From: Rhodovibrionaceae bacterium
GTDB taxonomy: Bacteria > Pseudomonadota > Alphaproteobacteria > Kiloniellales > DSM-21159
Direction of reading: 5' to 3'
DNA: 64,000 bases
Assembly: GCA_028279885.1 (NCBI GenBank)
Contig: JANQMX010000039.1
Coordinates: forward strand, 1 to 64,000
Numbering within the stretch: position 1 is the first letter of the stretch; each line of letters opens with the position of its first letter. A model generated the notes under the pieces. That model worked only from the letters and a program-made list of their open reading frames with translations. It was not told the DNA's origin and did no database searches. Shown here one piece after another: positions 8,757-17,807 of this stretch. The position numbers and the translations under genes were made by a program.

Positions 8757-10444
8757 CCGCCGACTTTTTCCGCGCCGTAAACCTGCCGGGCGGTGTCCGC
8801 TGTCAGATAGCCATGGCGGATGTCCCGCACGATGTCGGCGGCATCGCGCTCTTCAACCGAGCCGTAACCGCCTCCCCCCGCCGTATAGAGATTGAGATAG
8901 TCGCCCTTGCGCAGGTCGAGCGCATCCTTGCTCTTGATCTCGATGACCTCGCCGTTGCGTTCGACGAAGCAGCGCGAGCGCTCGCCGTCGGTGCCGCCGA
9001 ACAGGCCGTAGGGCGACAGCCGGAAGCGGTCGGCATAGATGGCGAAGTTGACGTCGTCCTTCAGGATTTCGTAGCGCCGATAGAAACCGAGCCCACCGCG
9101 ATGCTTGCCGTGACCGCAGGTGTCCGGCAGCAGGCCGTAGCCGACGATACGGAAATGCGAGAAGTCCATGTCCGTGGCTTCGATCGGGGTGTTGGCGCAG
9201 TTCGAGAGCGGCGCATCGACCGCGTTGCAGCCATCGACGTTGGGCGAGGCCCCATAGCCACCGCCGAAGACCTCCAGGTAGACACGGTAGCGCCCCTCCT
9301 CCAGATGCGAGATCGAGGTGACGATCGTCGTGTCGTTGCCGCCGGCAATGACCTTTTCCGGCACGACCTGGGCCATGGCCTTCATGACCGCGTTGAAGGC
9401 GCGGTAGCCTGCCTCCATGCGGGCGCGCACCGGCGCCGGATAGTTCGGGTTGAGCAGCGAGCCCTGCGGCGCCGTGATGGAGATCGGCCGCTTCACCCCC
9501 TCGTTGAAGGGAATGTCGGAGCTGGTCAGCACCGACTTGATAGCGCTCAAGGAGGCCGACACGGTCGAGGAGAAGGGGCAGTTGAGGTTGCGGGTGACCT
9601 GCTCGCAAGTGCCGGCGAAGTCCACGCTGATCGTTTCGCCGGACACCGTGACGGCCGCCTTAACCACAAGGGGCTCATCGGTGATGCCGTCGTCGTCGAC
9701 TGCATCCTCGCCATGATATGTGCCGTCCGGCACCGCGCGCAGCGCCGCCCGGACCCGCCGTTCCGAATAGTCCAAAAGCTCGGCCATGACGGCCTTCAAG
9801 GTTCCGGCGCCGTACTTGGCGGCAAGCTGCTGCACCCGCTGCATGCCGATGGCGTTGGCCGCGAACTGGGCGTTGAAATCGCCGATCGTCTGTGCCGGCA
9901 CCCGGATGTTTGCGGCAACCAGACGCTCCAGCGGCCCGCCGTTCCAGTCCCTTCGGTAGTTGTAGCGGGACGGCGGAAAGATGAAGCCCTCCGCGTGCAC
10001 ATCGGCAGCCGTCGCGGTCAGCCCAGGATTGCCGCCACCCAGGTCGAGATGATGCGCGACCGTTCCCGAAAAGCCGATCAGCTCCCCTTCGACGAAGATC
10101 GGCGAGTAGATGAAGACGTCCTGCAGATGCTGGCCGCCAGCGAAGGGATCGTTGTTGATGTAGAAGTCGCCCTCCTGCAGCTCCGAGACGGGGTAGAGCT
10201 CGGCGCAGGCGCGGAAGGTGTCTGCCATGGGACCGAGCTGCATGGGAATGAGCTCGGCCTGCGCCACCACGTTGCCGTCTCTATCGAGCAGCGCGGCGGA
10301 CGCGTCGGAGGCTTCGCGGACGATGTTGGAGTAGGCGGAGCGGATGAGCTTCACGCCCATCTCGCGGGCGGCCGCGATCAGCCCTTGGCTGACCACCGCA
10401 TAGTCGACCGGGTCGAGCTTCGTCGTGGAGATACCATCGGGCAT
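8753..10444 (-). CDS. hydantoinase B/oxoprolinase family protein (HyuB, copy 1)
   Basis: A 563-residue HyuB-type subunit. It shows the family pattern: LDPVDYAVVSQGLIAAAREMG, SAYSNIVREASDASAALLD, EGDFYINNDPFAGGQHLQDV and a C-terminal GDYLNLYTAGGGGYG. Its start overlaps the stop of the upstream hyuA by one base (TAATG) and its stop overlaps the next hyuA by four. It probably pairs with the HyuA at 10444-12459 as a two-subunit, ATP-dependent amidohydrolase or carboxylase. Confidence 0.92.
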   Translation of the reverse strand: MPDGISTTKLDPVDYAVVSQGLIAAAREMGVKLIRSAYSNIVREASDASAALLDRDGNVVAQAELIPMQLGPMADTFRACAELYPVSELQEGDFYINNDPFAGGQHLQDVFIYSPIFVEGELIGFSGTVAHHLDLGGGNPGLTATAADVHAEGFIFPPSRYNYRRDWNGGPLERLVAANIRVPAQTIGDFNAQFAANAIGMQRVQQLAAKYGAGTLKAVMAELLDYSERRVRAALRAVPDGTYHGEDAVDDDGITDEPLVVKAAVTVSGETISVDFAGTCEQVTRNLNCPFSSTVSASLSAIKSVLTSSDIPFNEGVKRPISITAPQGSLLNPNYPAPVRARMEAGYRAFNAVMKAMAQVVPEKVIAGGNDTTIVTSISHLEEGRYRVYLEVFGGGYGASPNVDGCNAVDAPLSNCANTPIEATDMDFSHFRIVGYGLLPDTCGHGKHRGGLGFYRRYEILKDDVNFAIYADRFRLSPYGLFGGTDGERSRCFVERNGEVIEIKSKDALDLRKGDYLNLYTAGGGGYGSVEERDAADIVRDIRHGYLTADTARQVYGAEKVGG

Positions 10445-12459
10445 TAGGCCATCCTCTTGAGAACCAGGTTCTGCTGTTCGTCGGTGACTGCCTGCCAGCC
10501 GGCCGGCACGAAGAGGGTCGAGGTCGGGTCCTCGAGCAGCAGGGGGCCACTCAGGGTTTCCCCTTCCGCAAGATCGCTGCGGCTGAGCAGCGTGCCCTGC
10601 CAGGCGCGGCGCCGGTCGAACAATTCGATCTCGCCGCGCGGCACCCGATAGCTGCGCTCTTCCTGCAACAGCGGCAGCTCGCCAAGCTCGGCCGTGATGC
10701 CGAGGCGGAAGGAAACGAACTCGATCGGCTTGTCCGAGTCTGCCCCGAAGAAATAGATCTTCTCGTGCGCTTGGCCGAACATCTTGCTGATCAGCTCCCG
10801 GTCGACCTGCCGGACATCGTCTTCGCTCAAGGTGACCGGCACCTCGAAAGCCTGCCCGACAAAGCGCATGTCGGCAATGAAATCGAGCTTCACGTCGCCA
10901 CCCAGCGCCAGATGCTCGAAGCGCTCGACGGCCCGCGCCTTCATGCTCTCGAAGACCTCGCGGACAAGGTCACCGGCGTTGTCGTCGACCGGCGCGCGCC
11001 GCGTGAGCGACTCGAACTGGACGAAATCGGATGCGATCAGGCCATAGGCGGAAAGAACCCCGGCATTCGGCGGCACGACGATGGTGCCAACCCCCAGATC
11101 CTCCGCCACCTGAGCCGCATGCAGCGGGCCGGCACCGCCGTAGGGCACCAGCACGTAGTCCCGTGGGTCCTTGCCCCGTTCGGTCGAGATCAACTGAATG
11201 GCGCGCACGATGTTGGCATTGGCGAGCTCGATCGCGCTGTCCGCCGCTTGCTCGACCGACATGCCAAAGCGCGCCGCGATGGGCGCGAAGACCGCGCGCG
11301 AGGCGTCCGGGTGGATCGGCATCTCACCGCCAAGGAAGGCTTCCGGGCGAATCGTCTGGCGGATGACATGGGCGTCTGTGATGGTCGGCTTATCGCCGCC
11401 GCGGCCGTAGCAGGCCGGCCCGGGGTCGGCGCCGGCCGAATGCGGGCCGACCCGCAGCATCCCGCCGTCATCCACCCAGACGATGCTGCCACCGCCGGCG
11501 CCCACCGTATTGATGTCGACCACGGGGATGCGGATGGGTAAACCGTCGATGGTGAACTCGTTGGTCAGCTCCGGCTTGCCGTCGGTCACCACGCAGACGT
11601 CAGTCGACGTGCCGCCGATGTCGAGGGTGATAAGGTTGCCGTAGCCGGAGCGTGCTGCCTGGCGCGCGGCCCCCATCACCCCGGCCGCAGGGCCCGAAAG
11701 CAAAGCGGTCACCGCGCTGTCGCGAATGGCCTGGGCCGGAAGGCGTCCGCCATTGGACTGCATGACGCTGAAGCGGCCGGAGAAGCCTTCTTCTGCCAAG
11801 CGGTCCTCGAACCGCGCGATATAGCGGTCGATAACCGGCTGCACGTAGGCGGAGACGGTCACCGTCGAGGCGCGCTCGTACTCGCGGAACTCCCTGGTCA
11901 CCTCCGAAGACAAGGTCACGTGCAGGTCAGGCAGGTGCGCCTTGATGAGATCGCGCAGCGCAACCTCATGGGCCGGATTGACGTAGGAGTTCAGCAAGCA
12001 GACCCCGACGGCCTCGTAGCCACCCTGCTTCAACGCCGGGATGAGTGCCTCGACGACTTGCTGCTCATCCAGCGGCTGCAAGACCGTTCCGTCCGAGAGA
12101 ACGCGTTCGCTGATCTCGAAGCTGTCGGCCCGGCTCACGACAGGGTCCGGCTTCTGGTACTCCAAGTCGTAGATCCGCGTGCGGTTGTGGCGCTGCAAGG
12201 CAAGCACATCGCGAAAACCGCGCGTCGTGATCAAGGCCGTTGCGAAGCCTTTGCGCTCCAGCACTGCGTTGGTGGCAACGGTTGAGCCGTGTGCCAAGTC
12301 GAGGATCTCGGTGATCGCGACGCCGGACTTCACCAGGGCGTTGAAAGCGCCGACGTCCGGGCTTGACGGGACGCTGGGTACTTTGACGACACGAACACCC
12401 TCCGGCCCGATCCGCACGAAATCCGTGAAGGTGCCACCGACTTCAATCCCAACGCGCAT
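10444..12459 (-). CDS. hydantoinase/oxoprolinase ATPase subunit (HyuA, copy 1)
   Basis: A 671-residue HyuA-type ATPase and the first gene of the six-gene minus-strand operon. It carries GIEVGGTFTDFV at residues 4-15, TLDIGGTSTDVCVV in the middle and GAGGGSIVWVDDGGM after it, the phosphate and adenosine sites of the family. The divergent AT-rich interval to the DMT transporter (12460-12623) must hold its promoter, but no clear -35/-10 or operator could be picked out. Confidence 0.93.
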   Translation of the reverse strand: MRVGIEVGGTFTDFVRIGPEGVRVVKVPSVPSSPDVGAFNALVKSGVAITEILDLAHGSTVATNAVLERKGFATALITTRGFRDVLALQRHNRTRIYDLEYQKPDPVVSRADSFEISERVLSDGTVLQPLDEQQVVEALIPALKQGGYEAVGVCLLNSYVNPAHEVALRDLIKAHLPDLHVTLSSEVTREFREYERASTVTVSAYVQPVIDRYIARFEDRLAEEGFSGRFSVMQSNGGRLPAQAIRDSAVTALLSGPAAGVMGAARQAARSGYGNLITLDIGGTSTDVCVVTDGKPELTNEFTIDGLPIRIPVVDINTVGAGGGSIVWVDDGGMLRVGPHSAGADPGPACYGRGGDKPTITDAHVIRQTIRPEAFLGGEMPIHPDASRAVFAPIAARFGMSVEQAADSAIELANANIVRAIQLISTERGKDPRDYVLVPYGGAGPLHAAQVAEDLGVGTIVVPPNAGVLSAYGLIASDFVQFESLTRRAPVDDNAGDLVREVFESMKARAVERFEHLALGGDVKLDFIADMRFVGQAFEVPVTLSEDDVRQVDRELISKMFGQAHEKIYFFGADSDKPIEFVSFRLGITAELGELPLLQEERSYRVPRGEIELFDRRRAWQGTLLSRSDLAEGETLSGPLLLEDPTSTLFVPAGWQAVTDEQQNLVLKRMA

Positions 12460-12623
12460 TCCTCACTCCCGAAATTCGCGGATAGCTTTCGAATTCACTG
12501 CTCCAAAATATCCACTCTATTGAATAAATCACGAGAAAATTTTAGTGTGATAAAAATTTGGGCACTGCCGACCGGCAGAGTCCCCGCAAGGCCGGCCATC
12601 AGATAAGCGGGATCGGACCTGCT

Positions 12624-13544
12624 TTGACCGCTCGTGAAACACCGCTTGTTCAGACACTTGTGACGCTTGGCTATCTTAGCGTCCTCGTCTTTGCCTGGGG
12701 TGGCAACTACACCTTGGTCAAGATCGCCCTGGAAGACGGCGGGCCGCTCACCTTCAGCGCGCTGCGCTTTTGCGGGGCTGCCGTCGTGATCGCAGGGGCG
12801 ATGATTCTTTTCGGGCGTGGCCGGCAATTGCTGCCTTACCGCGGCGAACGCACGGCACTGGCCGTCATCGGCTTCTTTCAAATCTCGGTGATGACGGTGC
12901 TGACCGCCATCGCCATGCTTTGGATCGAGGCAGGGCGTACCGTCCTGATTGCCTACTCCATGGCCGTTTGGGCCATGCTGTTCAGCGTACCGCTGCTCGG
13001 CGAGCGCATCAGCCCGCGCCTGGTCTTCGGCACGGCCTTGGGGCTAGGCGGGTTGGTCGTGCTGACCGAGCCCTGGCAGATGAGCTGGCATGAGCAGGAG
13101 GTGATCTTCGGCTCCACCATCGCGCTCATGGGAACCATAGCTTGGGCGCTCGGTGCCGTGCTTTATCGACGTCGAGTTTGGCAAAGCCCCTTCTCGTCAC
13201 AGGTTTTTTGGCAGATTGCCTGCGGCGGCGCCTTGACCACCATGGCGGCGCTGGTGCTGGAGTTCGACGAGCCGCTGACGTTGTCACCCAGCTTCACCGC
13301 CATATTGGTCTACAACTGGTTGCTACCGACCAGTCTTGGCTTCTGGTGCTGGGCCCGTGCCTTGAGCCGGACCTCGGCGACATCGGCGGGGCAGTTTCTT
13401 CTGCTCTCGCCGGTCTTCGGGGTCTGCCTTAGCTATTGGGTGCTTGACGAACCGCTCAGTCCAAGCTTGTTGGCGAGCGCCGTTCTCATCATCTTGGGGG
13501 CCTTTCTCTCGCTCAAGGCAAGCGGCGAGGCTGCACGCGGGTAG
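12624..13544 (+). CDS. DMT-superfamily EamA transporter
   Basis: A ten-helix permease of the drug/metabolite (EamA) family, which usually exports small metabolites or amino acids. The signature FAWGGNYTLVKIALEDGGPLTFSALRF lies in the first helix pair, and the second EamA repeat begins near residue 150. A TTG at 12624 gives about 16 residues before the first helix, which fits the family; the open frame extends to another TTG at 12558, so the start is uncertain. It is divergent from the hydantoinase operon and followed by a regulator gene on the same strand. Confidence 0.87.
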   Translation: MTARETPLVQTLVTLGYLSVLVFAWGGNYTLVKIALEDGGPLTFSALRFCGAAVVIAGAMILFGRGRQLLPYRGERTALAVIGFFQISVMTVLTAIAMLWIEAGRTVLIAYSMAVWAMLFSVPLLGERISPRLVFGTALGLGGLVVLTEPWQMSWHEQEVIFGSTIALMGTIAWALGAVLYRRRVWQSPFSSQVFWQIACGGALTTMAALVLEFDEPLTLSPSFTAILVYNWLLPTSLGFWCWARALSRTSATSAGQFLLLSPVFGVCLSYWVLDEPLSPSLLASAVLIILGAFLSLKASGEAARG

Positions 13545-13594
13545 ACGGATCGATCGGCAAGATGCCACTAGGAATTGCGTGAGTACGTTATGAT

Positions 13595-14233
13595 GTGTTC
13601 AGTCGTTGGAACCGGGATGTATGGAGAGTGGCGTTGAGGGCAACCGAGCAAAAAGTGGACATTAGGGACGGCGACACGTCGATCGGCATGAAGCTGAGAT
13701 TGCGTCGGAAGGCCAAGGGCCTGGCACTAAAAGACGTGGCGCAGGAAAGCAGGATTTCGGTCGCCCAGCTCAGCCAGATCGAACGCGGCATCTCGGCGCC
13801 ATCCATCCGGTCGCTGAAGCAGATCTGCGCCGCCTTGGACATGCCGATGGGCTGGCTCTTCGACCACAACACCGAAACCAATCCAGCGGACCAAGGGGTC
13901 GTTGTCCGCAAGCACGAGCGGCGCATCCTCGACCTCAGCGGCAAGGGCATCATCAAGGAGATGCTGACCCCCGACGAGTGCCCGCAGATTCAGATGATGC
14001 TGATCATCGTCCAACCGCAAGGCGGGTCCGGTGAAGACCCCTACAACAACGCCGAGGGCGCGAAGTGCGGCACGGTTCTGGAAGGCGTGCTCGGGCTCGA
14101 ATTGGACGGACAGGTCTTCGAGCTGGGACAGGGCGACTCCTTCGCCTTCGACGCCCGGCGAATGGTGCGCTTCTGGTGCGTCGGCGACCGACCGACCAAG
14201 GTCATCTGGACCTGCACACCTTCATTTTACTGA
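13595..14233 (+). CDS. XRE-cupin transcriptional regulator
   Basis: A helix-turn-helix of the XRE type (LRLRRKAKGLALKDVAQESR, then ISVAQLSQIERGISAPS) is followed by a C-terminal cupin barrel (EGAKCGTVLEGVLGLELDGQVFELGQGDSFAFDA). This architecture is shared with PuuR-type regulators, which sense small amines or carbon compounds through the cupin. The start is uncertain: the open frame begins at a GTG at 13595, and GTGs at 13628 and 13655 would still leave the full DNA-binding domain. Its position, 50 bases after the DMT gene, suggests it controls that exporter or the divergent hyu operon. Confidence 0.88.
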   Translation: MFSRWNRDVWRVALRATEQKVDIRDGDTSIGMKLRLRRKAKGLALKDVAQESRISVAQLSQIERGISAPSIRSLKQICAALDMPMGWLFDHNTETNPADQGVVVRKHERRILDLSGKGIIKEMLTPDECPQIQMMLIIVQPQGGSGEDPYNNAEGAKCGTVLEGVLGLELDGQVFELGQGDSFAFDARRMVRFWCVGDRPTKVIWTCTPSFY

Positions 14234-14244
14234 GGCCTTGACCG

Positions 14245-15096
14245 TCAACCCAACGCCTGGCTGGCCAGTGCGAAGAGACGGGGCGACAGCTGACGGCCAT
14301 CAGGCGCTCCACCACGCACCATCGTGACGCCCTCGCCAACGTTGGAAAGACCATGCGCGGCAAGCCAGCCTGACAGGCCGCTGGCCGCGCGCACGTCGAT
14401 ACGAACGAAGCCGTCGCTCAGTCTTTCAATCCAGGTCCGCACAAGCGTCTTGGCGAGCCGGTCATCCTCTGCCACGACCGGGCCGATGACGTAGCCGAGG
14501 CCGAACGGACGGGCCAAGGCATAGCCCCGCAACTGTCCGCCACGCTCCGCCACCAAGCCCTCCCCTGCTTTGGTGAGTGCCTGCAACATTACGCCTCGCG
14601 GCCGCCCCGTTTCCTCTGCATCCAGGGCGACGATCGCAGCAAAATCGTCTTGTCCCATCGAACGAACCGGGGTCTCGTTGGACGCTGCCCCGGCGTCCGG
14701 CAGCGTCGGCTGGCCCTGATGCTGTTCGACGACGTCGATCTTCTCGAAGCCCTGCTCGGTATAGAGAGGCATACCTTCCTTCGTGGCATAGAGCGTGACC
14801 TGCCTCGAGCCAATCTCGGCCAAGGCCTCTTCCATGAGCGACCGACCGAGCCCCTGCCTCTGCCGCTCCCGTGCGACGATGACCATGCCGAGCGTTGAGT
14901 GACTCTCCCCGTTCGGCCACCACATGATGGTGCCGATGACCCGATCGCCGTCGAGCGCGACGGCGCCGCGGCCGAGCGCAAGCATGAAGTCCCAATCCTT
15001 GATCGTATGTGGCCAGCGCTCCGCCTCCGACAAGGCCCGAGCCTCGGTAAGGTGTTTCGAGTCCATGGGCGCGATCGAAATGCCGGACGGAGACAA
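14245..15096 (-). CDS. GNAT-family N-acetyltransferase, two-domain
   Basis: The first half is a GNAT acetyltransferase with the acetyl-CoA loop RERQRQGLGRSLMEEALAEI and the fold's closing strand VTLYATKEGMPLYTEQGFE. The second half (from about SMGQDDFAAIVALDAEE) resembles the second GNAT-like domain of YitH-type proteins. The frame is open to 15195, but a TTG at 15096 has AAGGA seven bases upstream and gives an N-terminus (SPSGISIAPM) that starts at the first GNAT strand, so it is preferred. The substrate is unknown. It diverges from the aldehyde dehydrogenase gene and may share the LysR site at 15194. Confidence 0.83.
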   Translation of the reverse strand: MSPSGISIAPMDSKHLTEARALSEAERWPHTIKDWDFMLALGRGAVALDGDRVIGTIMWWPNGESHSTLGMVIVARERQRQGLGRSLMEEALAEIGSRQVTLYATKEGMPLYTEQGFEKIDVVEQHQGQPTLPDAGAASNETPVRSMGQDDFAAIVALDAEETGRPRGVMLQALTKAGEGLVAERGGQLRGYALARPFGLGYVIGPVVAEDDRLAKTLVRTWIERLSDGFVRIDVRAASGLSGWLAAHGLSNVGEGVTMVRGGAPDGRQLSPRLFALASQALG

Positions 15097-15193
15097 GACG
15101 CGGTCCTTCTGAAAGCCGGCCCAGTTCTGGCGAGCGCTGCGGACCCTACGGTCCGGAGACTCGCGACTCAACCGAAGAGACCGCAAGGCAATC

Positions 15194-15260
15194 ATAACTC
15201 TCAGTTATAGATTGCCGCTCAGACGATATTGGCGGCCGGGCGCAAGGCACGCGAACATCG
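15194..15260 (+). promoter_or_regulatory. LysR-type box and promoter of the aldehyde dehydrogenase gene
   Basis: The dyad ATAAC-TCTCA-GTTAT (15194-15208) matches the T-N11-A rule for LysR boxes and the ATAA-N7-TTAT site described for OccR. A -35-like TTGGCG at 15230 and AACATC at 15254 (18-base spacer) follow, within the conserved GCGAACATCG at 15251-15260. The box is centred 53 bases before the -10, where a LysR recognition site normally lies. The same layout recurs at 17712 and 19384. Confidence 0.8.
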
Positions 15261-15290
15261 TTGTTCCGCCAGTCTGCCAGAAGCAACGCC

Positions 15291-16766
15291 ATGCTTGATT
15301 TTTACCCCGCCACGCTTGAGCTACCCAAAGGCCACTTTATCGATGGCGCCCTAAAGCCCGACCCAAACGAACCCATTGCCGTCCGCCGCCCAAGCGACGG
15401 CGCGGTCTACAGCGAGGTGCCGACGGCGGATGCCGAAACGGTCGACCGGGCGGTTCGCAATGCACGCGATGCCCAGCGCAGCAGCGACTGGGCGAAGCAG
15501 GCGCCCCGTGCGCGGGCAGACATACTGCGGCGCTGGGCCGACTTGATCGACAGACAGTGCAACGAGCTGGCGCAGCTCGAAGCGCTCGGTTCGACCCGGC
15601 CTATCGCCCAAGCGACTGGCTGGGACGTCCCTTACCTGGCCAAGACGATCCGCTTCTTCGCAGAGCTGGCCGACAAGCATGGCGGTGACGTCGCGCCGAC
15701 CGCCGAGGGTCAGTTCGGCTTCACCGTCACCGAGCCATATAGCGTCGTCGCCGCCATCGCACCCTGGAACTTTCCCTTGGTCATGGCCGGTTGGAAGCTT
15801 GCGCCGGCCTTGGCCGCGGGCAACGCCGTCGTCCTCAAGCCGTCGGAGCTGACGCCGCTGTCCGCCCTCCATCTGGCCAAGCTGGCCATCGAGGCGGGGA
15901 TGCCGGCAGGCCTGTTCAACGTCGTCCAGGGCGACGGACCGACAACCGGCGATGCGCTTTGCCGCCATCCTGACGTGGCCAAGATCACCTTCACCGGCTC
16001 AACCGCGACCGGCGCCGCCATCATGACGGCGAGCGCGGAGAGCGGCATCAAGCCGGTGACGCTGGAACTCGGCGGCAAGAGCCCGCAGTTGGTGTTCGAG
16101 GACGCCGATGCCGCGCTGGCGGCGCGCTGCGTGGCGCGGGGCATCCTCGGCAATGCCGGACAGGTCTGCGTCTCCGGCTCGCGTCTGGTCGTTCACCGCC
16201 GGCTGCAGGACGAGCTGCTGGAGCGCACCACCGCCTTGATGTCGCAGGTCACGCCCGGGCCCACGTGGCGGGAAGCGACCGGCTTCTCGCCGATCATCTC
16301 AACCAAGCAGTTCGACCGCATCGACAGCCTGGTGAAAAGCACCGTCGGCCAGGGCGCCGAGCTCCTGATCGGTGGCCGCCCTCTTGCGGCTGACGATGAG
16401 GGCGCCTTCTACGCGCCGACGATCCTGGCAGGTGTCACCGGCGAGATGGATGCCGTCCGCGAGGAGGTCTTCGGCCCGGTGCTGACGGTGCAGAGCTTCG
16501 AGGACGAGGAGGAGGGCCTCGCCTTGGCGGAGCACCCGGTCTACGGCTTGGCGGCCGGGCTTTACACCAGCGACCTCTCCCGCGCCTTGCGAACCATCCG
16601 GCGCCTGGAGGTCGGCACGGTCTGGGTCAACCGCTATGGGCGCAGCGAAGACTTCGCGATCCCAACCGGCGGCTTCAAGCGCTCGGGGATCGGAAAAGAC
16701 CTCGGCCGCGAGGCCTTCGAAGCCAACCTGCGCAAGAAGAGTGTCCTGATCGACATTGGCCACTGA
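15291..16766 (+). CDS. NAD(P)-dependent aldehyde dehydrogenase family protein
   Basis: A 491-residue ALDH-superfamily enzyme that would oxidise an aldehyde to its acid. Visible motifs are APWNFPLVMAGWKLAPALAAGN in the cofactor domain, the catalytic glutamate in TLELGGKSPQ and the nucleophilic cysteine in NAGQVCVSGSRL. The C-terminal VWVNRYGRSEDFAIPTGGFKRSG is also typical. ATG at 15291 is preferred over the TTG at 15261, because the predicted transcription start lies near 15264. The LysR-box promoter places it in the opine-type regulon, so its aldehyde is probably a product of the oxidase or lyase of this island. Confidence 0.92.
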   Translation: MLDFYPATLELPKGHFIDGALKPDPNEPIAVRRPSDGAVYSEVPTADAETVDRAVRNARDAQRSSDWAKQAPRARADILRRWADLIDRQCNELAQLEALGSTRPIAQATGWDVPYLAKTIRFFAELADKHGGDVAPTAEGQFGFTVTEPYSVVAAIAPWNFPLVMAGWKLAPALAAGNAVVLKPSELTPLSALHLAKLAIEAGMPAGLFNVVQGDGPTTGDALCRHPDVAKITFTGSTATGAAIMTASAESGIKPVTLELGGKSPQLVFEDADAALAARCVARGILGNAGQVCVSGSRLVVHRRLQDELLERTTALMSQVTPGPTWREATGFSPIISTKQFDRIDSLVKSTVGQGAELLIGGRPLAADDEGAFYAPTILAGVTGEMDAVREEVFGPVLTVQSFEDEEEGLALAEHPVYGLAAGLYTSDLSRALRTIRRLEVGTVWVNRYGRSEDFAIPTGGFKRSGIGKDLGREAFEANLRKKSVLIDIGH

Positions 16767-16800
16767 GGGTCGCTCCGCACACCCTCAGCCATGGCAGACG

Positions 16801-17688
16801 TTACCGCTCGAGATCGGACACGGCGGCCTCGAGATCGCGGGCGAACTCGTTCACGAAGCGGGACTTGGGCAGGACCGTGTTGGTGCCCACCACGATGTCC
16901 ATGGCGGCGCGGGGAATGAAGGGGCGCACGACCAGACCCCCGAAGCTCTCCCAAGGCACAAGGCCATCGACCAACGCCACGCCGAGTCCCCGCTGCACGA
17001 GGGGCGCGGCCGTGATGGACATGGTGATCTCGATCTGCGTCTGCCGCGTGAACCCGGCGGCGCGGAAATGGCGATCCAGCTTCTGACCCGCATGGGTGTT
17101 CGAATTGTAGCTGATCAGGGTTTGCTCCCGCAGATCCTCGGGCCCGATGTGATCGCGCTCGACCAGCGGAGAGTCCGAGGGAAGCACGGCGACGACTTCG
17201 GCGCTGCCGATGATCTGGGAGTGAATGCCCGGCTCTTCCAACGCGATCATCGTCACGCCGAGGTCGATGTCGCCGATGACGATGTGCTCGCAGATCTTCT
17301 CCGCGGGCAGAGTGGTCAGGCTCATGCGGATGCTGGGGTTGCGCTTGCGAAACCGCTTGGTCGCCGCGGGCAGTAGCCCGAAGGTCGAGGGGGTGCTGGC
17401 GGCGATGCGCAACAGCCCGAGCTGCTTGTCCCGGATCCGCTCGGAGAGGACCTTCAGCGCTTCGATCTCGCGAAATATCCGGTCAGCGTCGGCGATCAGG
17501 ACGTGCGCTTCCGAGGTCGGCACCAGTCGCCCGCCGAGCCGCTCGAACAGCCGATAGCCGATCTGGCTTTCGAAGTGTCGCAGAACCTTGCTGACCGCGG
17601 GCTGAGAGACGTTCAGCGCCTCTGCCGCGGCGGTCAGGGTCCCGTGACGCATAATGGCGCGGAAGACTTCAAGCTGGCGTGCGTTCAT
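16801..17688 (-). CDS. LysR-family transcriptional regulator (OccR/NocR-like)
   Basis: A 295-residue LysR protein. The winged helix-turn-helix is at residues 2-60 (NARQLEVFRAIMRHGTLTAA, then AEALNVSQPAVSKVLRHFE), followed by a periplasmic-binding-like effector domain. MNARQLEVF at 17688 is taken as start; a start at 17718 would place the first codons inside the operator. It is divergent from the lyase gene, with ATAACCAAGGGTTAT between them. That box equals the ATAA-N7-TTAT motif known for OccR, and identical layouts stand before three operons here, so this protein is the likely activator of the whole island. The inducer is unknown. Confidence 0.9.
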   Translation of the reverse strand: MNARQLEVFRAIMRHGTLTAAAEALNVSQPAVSKVLRHFESQIGYRLFERLGGRLVPTSEAHVLIADADRIFREIEALKVLSERIRDKQLGLLRIAASTPSTFGLLPAATKRFRKRNPSIRMSLTTLPAEKICEHIVIGDIDLGVTMIALEEPGIHSQIIGSAEVVAVLPSDSPLVERDHIGPEDLREQTLISYNSNTHAGQKLDRHFRAAGFTRQTQIEITMSITAAPLVQRGLGVALVDGLVPWESFGGLVVRPFIPRAAMDIVVGTNTVLPKSRFVNEFARDLEAAVSDLER

Positions 17689-17711
17689 CTCACGGCGTTC
17701 AAACCCAACTA

Positions 17712-17777
17712 TAACCAAGGGTTATGTAACACCGTCGACATTGTATTGGTAGCGGATTTGCCGGCAGGCAAACATCG
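17712..17777 (+). promoter_or_regulatory. LysR-type box and promoter of the lyase gene (divergent with lysR)
   Basis: ATAAC-CAAGG-GTTAT occupies 17712-17726. TTGGTA at 17747 and AACATC at 17771 (18-base spacer) form the promoter, inside GCAAACATCG at 17768-17777. The box centre is 52 bases upstream of the -10. The box also lies immediately upstream of the regulator's own start, so autoregulation is expected. Confidence 0.82.
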
Positions 17778-17807
17778 GTGATCAGCAACCACATCACACC
17801 TCTCGGC

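Noticed and set aside
2892-10447. Very long open frames opposite the TRAP and hydantoinase genes, up to 797 codons.
   Set aside because: They are antisense to well-supported genes, are rich in Arg, Gly, His and Asp without domains, and arise from high GC in the third codon position.
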